From SYIM01 sp041182885 (GTDB lineage: Bacteria > Pseudomonadota > Gammaproteobacteria > Burkholderiales > Burkholderiaceae_E), in the NCBI GenBank assembly GCA_049423065.1, contig JBMSQB010000033.1, forward strand, positions 1 to 44,370: a stretch of DNA of 44,370 nt, written 5' to 3'. Made by a program: the position numbers and the translations under genes. Below are positions 15,790 through 23,790 of the stretch, piece by piece. Under the pieces are notes generated by a model. It ran no database searches. It was not told where the DNA came from and worked only from the letters and a program-made list of their open reading frames with translations. How positions within the stretch are numbered: the first letter of the stretch is position 1; each line of letters opens with the position of its first letter.

Positions 15790-16926
15790 TTAACCGAGTT
15801 TCACGAGATCGCCGCCAGGTGTGCGGGCGGCGCGCCGCAGCAGCCCGAAGGCAGCCAATGCAGGCTCGTCGCTTGCAATGAACAGCACGGCTGGCGTGGT
15901 GCTGCTCGGGTTTTCAAGCGTCATCCAGTGATTGCCCGGCACGGCGATCGTGTCACGGAACTCGGCATCGAACACATGCTGGTCGTCAATGCGGCAAATT
16001 GCGCGGCCCTCGAGCGGCGAAATGAGCAGGCTTGCGTTCTGGTTGAGCGGCGCGGTTTTTTCGCCAGGCCGCAGCATCTGCAGAAAGAAGGTCATGGTCT
16101 TGAACACCGGGCCGCCGCGGACCGGGTCGGTGTATTCCACCACCAGCCCTTCCAGGCTCTCGGCGTCGCGGTTGCGCTCGAGCACCTCCCGCATCATGTC
16201 GTAGCGGTAGACATACATGGGTGACGATGCGCCCACGCCGCGCGCGTGGCTTACAAAGCGCGGTGTCGCGCCGCCCGTACCGTAGATTTTCCGGCTGTAG
16301 TCGGGTGAAAAGCGCGCGGTCTGCTCGCGCTTGCGAATGCCGTCTTCCTGGTAATCGTGGCCGAACTCGAGCGCGTTCAGCACCTCCACCAGGGGATAGT
16401 CGAGCACCGACAGGTTGAGTGCCGGCTCGTTGCCCACGCAGCCGTGGTTGTGCCAGGTTTCCACGGGCGTGAGCACCATGTCGCCGTGGCCGAAGACAAT
16501 GTTCTCGCCCTCAACCCCGGTGAAGTTTTCCTGCCCGGTCAGACCCAGGCGGATGGCGCTTGCCGTGTGCTTGTGCGGCGGCATCATCTCGTTGGGGTCG
16601 TTGATGCGATAGGCGGTGTAGAGCGTGGTGACGGTGGCGCGTCGCGGCCGCAGCCCCGGATTGACGAGGATGAGCGACCGCCGGTCGGAACTGCCGGTGT
16701 GGATCAGCCGCGCCGACTGCAGCATGAGTGCTTCGAGGTCGCGCGTGTAGCTCCAGTGAAAAGGCTGGGCACGGGCGCCCGCCATCAGCTGGCGGATTTC
16801 ATCGTGCTCGACATCGGCGCGCTGAGCCCAGAAGGGGAACAGATGCTTTTCGTTGATCCGCGCATACATCTCGCGCAGCTCGTCCGCCGGTGCCGTGATG
16901 GCCACCTGTCCACTCATTTCACCCAT
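15790..16926 (-). CDS. Gentisate 1,2-dioxygenase-like bicupin protein
   Basis: This 378-residue protein fits the gentisate/1-hydroxy-2-naphthoate dioxygenase family. The first cupin keeps the iron ligands: PPHKHTASAIR (H118, H120) and TPVETWHNHG (H159, with H161). The second cupin (about 270-360) is degenerate, with LNQNASLLISPLEG and VPGNHW. Family members are Fe(II) ring-cleaving dioxygenases for gentisate, salicylate or related hydroxyaromatic acids; the exact substrate is open. ATG 16926 is chosen because GGAGG lies 5 bases upstream. It is the first gene of the nine-gene operon and divergent from a GntR regulator. Confidence 0.88.
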   Translation of the reverse strand: MGEMSGQVAITAPADELREMYARINEKHLFPFWAQRADVEHDEIRQLMAGARAQPFHWSYTRDLEALMLQSARLIHTGSSDRRSLILVNPGLRPRRATVTTLYTAYRINDPNEMMPPHKHTASAIRLGLTGQENFTGVEGENIVFGHGDMVLTPVETWHNHGCVGNEPALNLSVLDYPLVEVLNALEFGHDYQEDGIRKREQTARFSPDYSRKIYGTGGATPRFVSHARGVGASSPMYVYRYDMMREVLERNRDAESLEGLVVEYTDPVRGGPVFKTMTFFLQMLRPGEKTAPLNQNASLLISPLEGRAICRIDDQHVFDAEFRDTIAVPGNHWMTLENPSSTTPAVLFIASDEPALAAFGLLRRAARTPGGDLVKLG

Positions 16927-17019
16927 TTCAGCCTCCGTCAACCGGTCTCGACCAAGATTGGAAGACTAGAGCGAAACACTGATTGCTGCAATGCTCGCAA
17001 GAGGAGATCCATGCTGATT

Positions 17020-17045
17020 TTGATACGACCAATTGACAATATGGT
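17020..17045. promoter_or_regulatory. Candidate GntR operator in the divergent promoter region
   Basis: TGATACGACCA (17021-17031) matches five of six fixed positions of the FadR-subfamily pattern TNGTNNNACNA. It overlaps an imperfect dyad with arms ACCA (17028-17031) and TGGT (17042-17045). TTGACA (17033-17038) resembles a plus-strand -35, but no good -10 was found. The site lies midway between the bicupin operon and the FCD-type GntR gene. Confidence 0.3.
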
Positions 17046-17099
17046 TGATTGGGTTGGATGCTTGCAGTGCTCTTCGATCCGACAGGGAGAATGTTGCCA

Positions 17100-17843
17100 A
17101 TGCGTATGCCTGCCGCCCGACCCCCCGACGCCTATGCGGCGCTCCTTGCGCGGTTGCGCGATCGCGCGGCGCGCGGCGAGGGCTTGCCCGCTGAGCGGGA
17201 CCTCGCCGCCGAGCTGGCGGTTACGCGGCATCAGCTTCGCCGGGCGCTTGCCGACCTGCGCGAACGCGGCGAGCTTGGCCCCACGCCTGCCCCGCGTGGC
17301 CTGGGTCGCAGCGCACGCGCGCTGGTGCGGCGCACCCACCCGATCGAAGTGACCGAACTTCGCGCCATTCTCGAGCCCGCGCTGGCCCGCATGGCCGCGG
17401 TTCGCGCCACGCCCATCGATGTCCGGCGGATTCAACGGGCTTCAACCACACTGGCCGAACAGCAGAGCGCAAGCGCCGATCTCGATTTCCATAATGCAAT
17501 CGCGGCCGCCACCGGCAACCGTCTGGCTGCGGACCTTTACGCGCTCCTTCGGCAGGTCGGGCGTGATGCGCGGCTTCACCTGAGTCCGGCACGAGAGCGT
17601 CCAGCCGAACGCCTGCGGCAGCGCGATGCGGAACATCAGCAGGTGGCGCTCGCCATTGCGCAGCGCGATCCCGACGCTGCCGAGCAGGCGATGCAGGCGC
17701 ACATGCGGATGGTGCAGCGCCAGGTGCAGGAGCGAATGGAGTCGCTCGAGCGTGGCGCTGCTCGCCCGGCCAGTCGGCGCGAAGCGTCGCGTCAGCAGCA
17801 GGAGAGCGGGCACACCTCCGGGTTGAGCAGAAAGCGCGGGTGA
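17100..17843 (+). CDS. GntR-family (FadR/FCD) transcriptional regulator
   Basis: The 247-residue protein has an N-terminal winged helix (PAERDLAAELAVTRHQLRRA) and a C-terminal all-helical FCD domain. Its metal/ligand-site landmarks are present: ADLDFHNAIAAATGN and DAEHQQVALAIAQRDPDAAE. FCD regulators sense organic acids or sugar acids and often repress a divergent catabolic operon. Start 17100 is chosen because AGGGAG lies about 10 bases upstream. It is divergent from the bicupin operon, whose regulator it probably is. Its last 52 bases overlap the converging 2-hydroxyacid-dehydrogenase-like gene; the C-terminal tail there is polar and low-complexity. Confidence 0.88.
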   Translation: MRMPAARPPDAYAALLARLRDRAARGEGLPAERDLAAELAVTRHQLRRALADLRERGELGPTPAPRGLGRSARALVRRTHPIEVTELRAILEPALARMAAVRATPIDVRRIQRASTTLAEQQSASADLDFHNAIAAATGNRLAADLYALLRQVGRDARLHLSPARERPAERLRQRDAEHQQVALAIAQRDPDAAEQAMQAHMRMVQRQVQERMESLERGAARPASRREASRQQQESGHTSGLSRKRG

Positions 17844-18640
17844 AAGCTGTCGCGGCCCATTCCCATCGCTGCGATCAGCCCGTCAACGGCCAGCTGATCG
17901 CGAAGCGCGAGGAGCGCATCGGGCGTGCCGTGGCGCCGCCGCTCGGGGCGCAGATCGATCAGGCGCTGGTGACGGGAAGGTGCGCGGCTTGGGGTCGCAT
18001 CGGTCGTGACCACGACATGCATTTCCGGGTGGTCGTGGTGTCCGGTGTCTGGCGGGCATTCAGAGGCGGAGTCGGGATCCACACAGCGGTAACCTGCCTC
18101 GCGGGCGAGGGCGAAGATCCGGGCGCTGATGTCGTCGCGTCCCACCAGGGCGAGTCGCGGGGCGGTCGTGCGCTCTGCCGGTTCGGGCGCGGCCAGCGAA
18201 CCCTGTGAAGCCACCGGTTCACCCGGCATCCGATATCGCAGCCCACGCTCCTGTGGTGTTGATCTGGATTCGGCGCGCTCGCGGGCCGCTTCATTGAGGC
18301 TGCGCTCGAGCACGCGAAACAGCGTACGGGCGAGCAACGCGGCGTCGTCCAGTGGGGCGTGGGTGACCCGAATGCCGGCATCGGTCATGACCCGCAGGTC
18401 GATCAGGCCAGGCCCGGCGCCGGTCAGCCCAATCGCCTGCAGGGTCGGAAGGCTGCGCAGGAGTGCCGGCGCAAGCTCGGTGTGCTGTGAGACGATCAAC
18501 CCCGAGGCGTTTTGAAGCTGCCCCGCATCGGTGACTGTTGTACTGAGCTCCACCTCGAAGAGCGCTGCCAGCCTTGCGAGCGCCTCGGTGTGAAGGGGCG
18601 TGGCGACCACAACGCGATGTCTGCGAGCAGGCCTTCTCAT
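17792..18640 (-). CDS. Shortened D-2-hydroxyacid-dehydrogenase-like protein
   Basis: The 282-residue protein resembles D-2-hydroxyacid dehydrogenases at both ends. The N-terminal half (VVVATPLHTEALARLAALFE, later LPTLQAIGLTGAGPGLIDL) matches the substrate-domain fold. LALVGRDDISARIFALAREA sits where the NAD Rossmann motif should be, but the GxGxxG glycines are lost. The usual catalytic Arg, Glu and His segments were not found. The C-terminus reads GMGRDSFHPRFLLNPEVC and ends with a Cys pair. It is probably catalytically inactive, or a diverged non-NAD protein (inference). Start ATG 18640 follows TTG 18646; no Shine-Dalgarno is seen. It ends the ugp-like operon and overlaps the GntR gene by 52 bp. 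Confidence 0.65.
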   Translation of the reverse strand: MRRPARRHRVVVATPLHTEALARLAALFEVELSTTVTDAGQLQNASGLIVSQHTELAPALLRSLPTLQAIGLTGAGPGLIDLRVMTDAGIRVTHAPLDDAALLARTLFRVLERSLNEAARERAESRSTPQERGLRYRMPGEPVASQGSLAAPEPAERTTAPRLALVGRDDISARIFALAREAGYRCVDPDSASECPPDTGHHDHPEMHVVVTTDATPSRAPSRHQRLIDLRPERRRHGTPDALLALRDQLAVDGLIAAMGMGRDSFHPRFLLNPEVCPLSCC

Positions 18641-18667
18641 GGGCAACGGGTCGAAGCGGGAGCGTCG

Positions 18668-19534
18668 CTACGGTCGAATGCGGGCGGCGCCATCGAGCTC
18701 GATCAGTACCGGCTGATGGTCTGAGGCATCGGTCTTCGCGTCGACATGGAGCGCGCTCACTGCGGGCGCCAGATCTTCGGTCACGAATACAAAATCGCAG
18801 GTGTGCGGCTTGGGCCACTGAACCCGGTCATGAACGCCATTGGTGTGCGCGTGAGGCTCGCCCGGGTGGGCAAGGCTCCAGGCATCGCGCCAGGCGGGCG
18901 CGTCATCGATGGGTTCGAGCATGCGCGCGTACTCGGCCGAGTCGGTGAGGAAGTTGAAATCGCCGCACAGGAGCGCCGACGGAGGTCGCAGCCGCGCCTC
19001 GAAGGGCGAGCCACGGTGTCGCGGCTGACCCCGGTCGGCCTGATGGCCGCAGGCCTCGCGGTGCAAGGCGCGAAGGTGGTCTACCTGAGCGGTACGCTGC
19101 CGCACCGAGTAGTACTCGAGGTGAGTCGTGATGATCCGCAGCGGCCCGCCGGCTGCCTCAATCACGGCTTCGATCGCCACCCGCTGCATGCCGACCGAGT
19201 CAGGATCGGCCGGCCAGTCGAGCAGATGTCGCCAGACGCCCAGCACCGGCAGCCGCGACAGCAGCAAATTGCCGAACCGCGCGCGACCGCCCCGCGCGCC
19301 CGGTACGTCCACGGCGATTCCCTCTACCGCCTGATAGCCTGGCAACAGCGAAGCGAGGATACCGAACTGATTCTCGCCGACCGAGCCCGCCAGTCCTGGA
19401 AAACCGTCCGAGACCTCCTGAAGGCACAACACATCGAAGTCTGCGAGGTCGCGGGCGGTATCGATGATGCGCTCCGGGTCGACCCGTCCGTCGCAGCCGC
19501 GGCACCATTGGATATTCCAGGTGATGAGTTTCAT
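18668..19534 (-). CDS. Endonuclease/exonuclease/phosphatase family hydrolase
   Basis: This 288-residue metal-dependent phosphohydrolase has the family motifs in order: LITWNIQWCRG (Asn), VLCLQEVSD (catalytic metal-binding Glu), ITTHLEYYS, LLCGDFNFLTD and the final SDHQPVLIEL. It lacks a signal peptide. The family includes DNA repair nucleases, sphingomyelinases and phosphodiesterases. Its place directly after a UgpCBAE-type importer suggests it hydrolyses a phosphodiester or phosphate ester brought in by that system, replacing UgpQ (inference). It follows the permease gene by 14 bases and precedes the 2-hydroxyacid-dehydrogenase-like gene by 27 bases. Confidence 0.88.
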   Translation of the reverse strand: MKLITWNIQWCRGCDGRVDPERIIDTARDLADFDVLCLQEVSDGFPGLAGSVGENQFGILASLLPGYQAVEGIAVDVPGARGGRARFGNLLLSRLPVLGVWRHLLDWPADPDSVGMQRVAIEAVIEAAGGPLRIITTHLEYYSVRQRTAQVDHLRALHREACGHQADRGQPRHRGSPFEARLRPPSALLCGDFNFLTDSAEYARMLEPIDDAPAWRDAWSLAHPGEPHAHTNGVHDRVQWPKPHTCDFVFVTEDLAPAVSALHVDAKTDASDHQPVLIELDGAARIRP

Positions 19535-19548
19535 GACCGGCTCTTGGG

Positions 19549-20409
19549 CTAGCGGATGCCCGCTCGCATGAACGATTGAACAAATTGCCGCTGAAAGAGC
19601 AGGAACGCGATCAGAAGCGGCGCCACGGCGAGCAACGTGGCCGCGCAGATGAGCGACCAGTCGATGCCCTGGTCGGTGCCGGTGAACACCTGCAACCCGA
19701 CGGTGATGGGACGCGACTCGACCGAGTTGCTGACCACCAGCGGCCAGAGAAAGTTGTTCCAGTGGTGGCTGACCGAGACCAGACCGTAGGCGAGATAGGT
19801 GGGCCGGGCGAGCGGCACATAGACTTTCCAGAGCACCTGGAGCGCGCTGGCGCCCTCGACCCGCGCCGCCTCATCAAGCTCTGCAGGGATGGTCTTGAAT
19901 GTCTGGCGAAGCAGAAAGATGCCGAATGCGGAGGCCATGTAGGGCAGGCCGATGCCGGTGATGGTGTCGATGAGTCCCATCTGGCTGAGCGTGCGGTGAT
20001 TTTCAACGATCAGCACATCGGGCATCACCATGAGCTGAATCAATACCAGGAAGAACGCGAGGTCGCGCCCCCGGAAGGCAAACCGCGCAAACGCATAGGC
20101 TGCGAGCGTGCCGAGGATCATCTGCGCAACCAGGATCATGGTGACCAGCATGACGGTGTTCAGAAAATAGCGTGCGAACGGCGCGGCACTCCAGGCTGCC
20201 GCAAAATTGTCGAGCGTGAGCGGCGCACCGAGCTCGAAGCGCGTCGAATATTCACCAGGATGAAAAGCGGTCCAGATCGCGTAGACCAACGGCAGCGCCC
20301 AAAGGATTGCGAGCAGCCAGGCGGCGAGCGCTTCAAGCACGCCACCCCCGGAGAAGGGCGGGGCCGCGGGCGTTTGCCGACCAGCGAGCGAAGGGGCGTG
20401 CGGTGTCAT
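19549..20409 (-). CDS. UgpE/MalG-type ABC transporter permease
   Basis: The 286-residue membrane protein is of the MalG/UgpE class. It has six hydrophobic segments and the cytoplasmic EAA loop (DEAARVEGASALQVLWKVYV). IWTAFHPGEYSTRFELG after the first segment is typical of the class. It forms the channel with the upstream UgpA-like protein. The final FQRQFVQSFMRAGIR resembles the conserved end of UgpE/LacG permeases. No Shine-Dalgarno is evident, and the gap to the preceding gene is 16 bases. Confidence 0.9.
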   Translation of the reverse strand: MTPHAPSLAGRQTPAAPPFSGGGVLEALAAWLLAILWALPLVYAIWTAFHPGEYSTRFELGAPLTLDNFAAAWSAAPFARYFLNTVMLVTMILVAQMILGTLAAYAFARFAFRGRDLAFFLVLIQLMVMPDVLIVENHRTLSQMGLIDTITGIGLPYMASAFGIFLLRQTFKTIPAELDEAARVEGASALQVLWKVYVPLARPTYLAYGLVSVSHHWNNFLWPLVVSNSVESRPITVGLQVFTGTDQGIDWSLICAATLLAVAPLLIAFLLFQRQFVQSFMRAGIR

Positions 20410-20425
20410 GGTGAACAGGGCGGCT

Positions 20426-21301
20426 TCAGCGATAGTGGATACGGCGTTCGAGCAGCCCGAATTGAATCAGCGCAAGGATTGCGAGCACCGCGAGCAGCAC
20501 CGCGGTGATGGCGGCCGCATAACCCATGTCCCAGAACTTGAAGCCCACCTCGTAGAGATGGAAGAGCAGCAGTGTGGTGGCGTTGTCGGGGCCACCTCGT
20601 GTCATGACCACGATGTGGTCCACCAGCCGGAAGGAGTTGATGACCGCGTTGATGAGAACAAACAGCGTCGTGGGCATCAGGAGCGGAAACACGATGCGGC
20701 GGAGGTAGGTGAGGCGGCTTGCCCCCTCGATGGCGGCGGCCTCGGCATAGACCGGCGGAATCTGCTGCAGTGCCGCCAGATAAAAGATCATGAAAAAGCC
20801 CGACTCCTTCCAGATGGTGACCAGAATGACGCAGGCGAGTGCGGTGGAGGGGCTGCCAAGCCAATTGTGGCTGGGCAAACCGAAGAGCGAGGTGAACTGC
20901 TCGAGGAGTCCGTACTGGGGCGTGTAGAAAAACAGCCAGATGTTGGCCACCGCCACCATCGGCAGCACGGTGGGCGTGAAATAGGCGAGCCGCAGCCAGC
21001 CGCGGCCGGCGATCTTGCCGTTGACCCAGAGCGCCATCAGCAGCGCGAGCGCGATCGAGACCGGGATCGTGCCCAGGCAGTACCAGAGGTTGTTCTCCAC
21101 GGCGCGCCAGAACACGGCGTCTTCAATCAGGGTCTGATAATTGTCCAGACCCACGAACACCGACGGCCGATTGGCCTTCGGCGTCGACATCAGACTGTGG
21201 CCCAGCGTGGCGATTGCCGGATAGTGCGTGAAGAGCGCGAGCAGGCAGGCGGCAGGCAAAAGAAGCAGCCAGCCGCTGACATGGACCGAGACGCGCTTCA
21301 C
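20426..21301 (-). CDS. UgpA/MalF-type ABC transporter permease
   Basis: The 291-residue permease has six hydrophobic segments and the EAA loop (YAEAAAIEGASRLTYLRRIV). The opening WLLLLPAACLLALFTHYPAI followed by VFVGLDNYQTLIEDAVFWRA is characteristic of UgpA-type subunits. It starts at GTG 21301 and lacks an obvious Shine-Dalgarno. A strong hairpin (21329-21361) stands between the binding-protein stop and this start. Confidence 0.9.
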   Translation of the reverse strand: MKRVSVHVSGWLLLLPAACLLALFTHYPAIATLGHSLMSTPKANRPSVFVGLDNYQTLIEDAVFWRAVENNLWYCLGTIPVSIALALLMALWVNGKIAGRGWLRLAYFTPTVLPMVAVANIWLFFYTPQYGLLEQFTSLFGLPSHNWLGSPSTALACVILVTIWKESGFFMIFYLAALQQIPPVYAEAAAIEGASRLTYLRRIVFPLLMPTTLFVLINAVINSFRLVDHIVVMTRGGPDNATTLLLFHLYEVGFKFWDMGYAAAITAVLLAVLAILALIQFGLLERRIHYR

Positions 21302-21324
21302 GGGGGCAGGAATCGAGGTGATGG

Positions 21325-21365
21325 ATGATGCCCGTGGCAGGCGTGTTGCCCGCCACGGGCAGCGC
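21325..21365 (-). promoter_or_regulatory. Hairpin between UgpB-like and UgpA-like genes
   Basis: TGCCCGTGGC (21329-21338) and GCCACGGGCA (21352-21361) form a perfect 10-bp stem. On the minus strand four inner pairs, one of them G-U, extend it to 14 bp. It begins 7 bases after the binding-protein stop and precedes the permease GTG by 28 bases. There is no T-run. It is likely a message-stability or partial-termination element. Confidence 0.65.
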
Positions 21366-21367
21366 GA

Positions 21368-22660
21368 TCAGCGGCGATAGGGACGCAGAATCCGCTCGGC
21401 CTCGCGCTGTGCATCGCGCATCGCAACCTCGGGGGTTTTTGCCCCGGTGAGCGCCGCCTGCAGGCCATCGTTCAGCGCCTTGGTCACACGCTGGTTCTCG
21501 TGCGTGGACAGTTCGGCGACCGAATGCTGCAACTGGTCGCGCGCCACCGCTGCCGGCGGGAACGACGCCACATACTGCTTCATCGCCGGGGTCTCGAACG
21601 CATCGGGCCGCACCGCCACGTAGCCGGTATCGATGCCCCACTGGGCCGCGCGCTCTGGCGACGTGATCCAGCGCATGAACTTGAGCGCAGCCTGCTGCTG
21701 GGCCGGGGTGCTTTTCTTGAAGATGTAGAAGTTGCCGCCACCGGTGGGCGAGCCGAGTCGCTTGTTGGCGGGCAACATGGCCACGCCGAAATCAAACTTG
21801 GCGTTGTTGCGCACGTTGGTCAGATTGCCGGTGGTGGTCCACATCATGGCGGTCTTGCGCTCGAAGAAGTCGCGCGGCGTGGTGCCCCATTCGATCACGC
21901 CAGGTGCCATCACGCGATGCTTGCGCGACAGATCGACCCAGTATTGCAGCGCCTCGATGACGGCGGGCTTGTCGAAGTAGGTTTCGGTGCCGGCTTCGTT
22001 CATGAGCTCGATACCGTTCTGGGTGGTGAAACCCTGGAAGAGCCAGTACGGGAATCCGGAAGAGGGCACCTGCACGCCCCATTGTGTGACGTTGCCCTGA
22101 GCGTCTCGCCGGGTGAGCTTCTGCGCGAAGTCCGCCATCTCTGCCCAGTTGCGCGGCGCGCGCTCGGGGTCGAGTCCGGCCTCCTTGAAGAGCGACTTGT
22201 TCCAGTACAGAACGATCGTTGAGCGCTGGAACGGCACTCCCCAGACTTTCCCGCCCGTCTGGCTGTTGTACATGAACGCCGGATAAAAGCTCTTCAGCCA
22301 GGCCTGGTCTTCAGGCGTACGGGCCAGATCGCTGACCGGAAGAATCGCGTCTTCATCAATCAGGGTGAACATGTCGGTGGAGAGCAGTACCGAAGCGACC
22401 GGCGGCTGGCCGCTCTTGTGTGCGGTCAGTGCCTTCACGATCGACTCCTGATACGTGCCGGAATAGATCGGGGTTACCTTGATGCCGGGATTTTCTTTCA
22501 TGAAGTCGGCTGCGTAGCCGTCGATCAGCTTGGTGATCGGGCCGCCGACGGCAACCGGGTAATAGAACGAAATTTCCGTGGTCTGGGCCCAGGCGCTGCC
22601 CACACAGAGTGCAGCAGCGGCGGCGACCGCAGCACGTTTCAGGGGATGGGTGAGAGTCAT
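21368..22660 (-). CDS. UgpB-like extracellular solute-binding protein
   Basis: The 430-residue precursor has a signal peptide (LKRAAVAAAAALCVGSAWAQ). The mature sequence is closest in pattern to the glycerol-3-phosphate receptor UgpB: ISFYYPVAVGGPITKLIDGY, GNFYIFKKSTPAQQQAALKF, TGYVAVRPDAFETP and STHENQRVTKALNDGLQAAL. UgpB-type receptors bind glycerol 3-phosphate or glycerophosphodiesters, but relatives bind sugars, so the ligand is a working guess. Start 22660 has a GGAGA upstream; the open frame to 22741 would overlap the ATPase gene. It lies 25 bases after the ATPase gene. Confidence 0.88.
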   Translation of the reverse strand: MTLTHPLKRAAVAAAAALCVGSAWAQTTEISFYYPVAVGGPITKLIDGYAADFMKENPGIKVTPIYSGTYQESIVKALTAHKSGQPPVASVLLSTDMFTLIDEDAILPVSDLARTPEDQAWLKSFYPAFMYNSQTGGKVWGVPFQRSTIVLYWNKSLFKEAGLDPERAPRNWAEMADFAQKLTRRDAQGNVTQWGVQVPSSGFPYWLFQGFTTQNGIELMNEAGTETYFDKPAVIEALQYWVDLSRKHRVMAPGVIEWGTTPRDFFERKTAMMWTTTGNLTNVRNNAKFDFGVAMLPANKRLGSPTGGGNFYIFKKSTPAQQQAALKFMRWITSPERAAQWGIDTGYVAVRPDAFETPAMKQYVASFPPAAVARDQLQHSVAELSTHENQRVTKALNDGLQAALTGAKTPEVAMRDAQREAERILRPYRR

Positions 22661-22685
22661 TTTCTGTCTCCGGTTTGTGGAAGGG

Positions 22686-23759
22686 TCAGGGGGTGAGGGC
22701 GCGCGCAGCGATATCGTCGCGGCGCGCGCCAGTGATCGCATGGAAGCAGTGCTGCGCCTCGGGTGTCCAGGTCAGACGCAATGCCTCGCCGGGCCGAGGG
22801 GTGAGCCGTCCGGGTTGCCGGACGACGATCGCCGCATTGCCGGCGCGACAGGCAATCACGGTATCGGCACCCAGGTACTCCACCGCTTCGACCTGCGCAC
22901 CCACCTCGCCCGAGCCGGTGATGCGGATATGCTCGGGCCGAATGCCGGCGAGCAGGTCTGTGGCCGGCTGGCGGGTGACCAGCGGCCCCGCCGTGCCTGC
23001 GATCCGGCAGCCATCGCCCGCGACCTCGAGTGGCAGGAGGTTCATGGGCGGCGTGCCGATGAAACTTGCGGTGAATGCGGTTGCCGGATGCTCGTAAAGT
23101 TCGGCGGGCGTGGCGTTCTGCTCGATGTGACCGGCTCGCATCAGGATCACCTGGTCGGCCATGCTCATGGCCTCCACCTGGTCGTGTGTGACATAGAGCA
23201 TGGTGATGCCCAGCGACTGCTGCAGCGCCCGAAGCTCGCGGCGCATGTCGTGGCGCAGCCGGGCATCGAGATTGGACAGCGGCTCGTCCATCAGGCACAC
23301 GGGCGCCTCGGCGATGATGGCGCGGCCAAGGGCGACACGCTGCTGCTGCCCACCGGAGAGTTGTGCGGGCTTGCGGGCGAGCAGATCGCCCAGGCCCAGA
23401 AGCCTGGCCACCCGGTCCAGACGGCGGGACCGCTCATCGGCCGCCACCTTGCGGACCTTGAGTCCGAACAGGATGTTTTCGGCAACGCTCAGGTGCGGGA
23501 ACAGCGCGTAGGACTGGAACACCATGGCGAGCCTGCGCGCGGCGGGGGGCTCATGGGTGACATCACGGCCGCCTATCCTGATCCGGCCATCGCTCACCTG
23601 CTCAAGCCCGGCCACCAGACGCAGGGTCGTGGACTTGCCGCATCCCGACGGCCCGAGCAGCACCGCAAAGCTGCCCTCCGCCACCTCGAATGAGACCTGG
23701 TTGACGGCGACGGTGTCGTCCCATCGCTTGCTCACAAGGTCGAGTTCAATCGTGCTCAT
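22686..23759 (-). CDS. UgpC/MalK-type ABC transporter ATP-binding protein
   Basis: The 357-residue ATPase has Walker A GPSGCGKSTT, Q-loop VFQSYALFPHLSV, signature LSGGQQQRVALGRAI, Walker B VCLMDEPLSNLDA and switch histidine YVTHDQVEAMSMAD. A C-terminal TOBE/regulatory domain follows (GIRPEHIRI and beyond). The candidate promoter (23791-23819) excludes the longer starts at 23795 and 23927. It is the first gene of the ugp-like operon, an order (ATPase first) that differs from enteric ugpBAECQ. Confidence 0.92.
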   Translation of the reverse strand: MSTIELDLVSKRWDDTVAVNQVSFEVAEGSFAVLLGPSGCGKSTTLRLVAGLEQVSDGRIRIGGRDVTHEPPAARRLAMVFQSYALFPHLSVAENILFGLKVRKVAADERSRRLDRVARLLGLGDLLARKPAQLSGGQQQRVALGRAIIAEAPVCLMDEPLSNLDARLRHDMRRELRALQQSLGITMLYVTHDQVEAMSMADQVILMRAGHIEQNATPAELYEHPATAFTASFIGTPPMNLLPLEVAGDGCRIAGTAGPLVTRQPATDLLAGIRPEHIRITGSGEVGAQVEAVEYLGADTVIACRAGNAAIVVRQPGRLTPRPGEALRLTWTPEAQHCFHAITGARRDDIAARALTP

Positions 23760-23790
23760 CAGGGGGGCGAGGCGAGATCGGAAGTCGCGG

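Noticed and set aside
13608..16926. Standard gentisate pathway (dioxygenase, maleylpyruvate isomerase, fumarylpyruvate hydrolase)
   Set aside because: No fumarylacetoacetase-type hydrolase is present, the GST cannot be assigned as an isomerase from sequence alone, and the second cupin half of the dioxygenase-like protein is degenerate.
18668..19534. AP endonuclease or DNA repair role for the endonuclease/exonuclease/phosphatase-fold protein
   Set aside because: The general fold motifs are present, but its operon context is an importer and no DNA-repair-specific features were seen.
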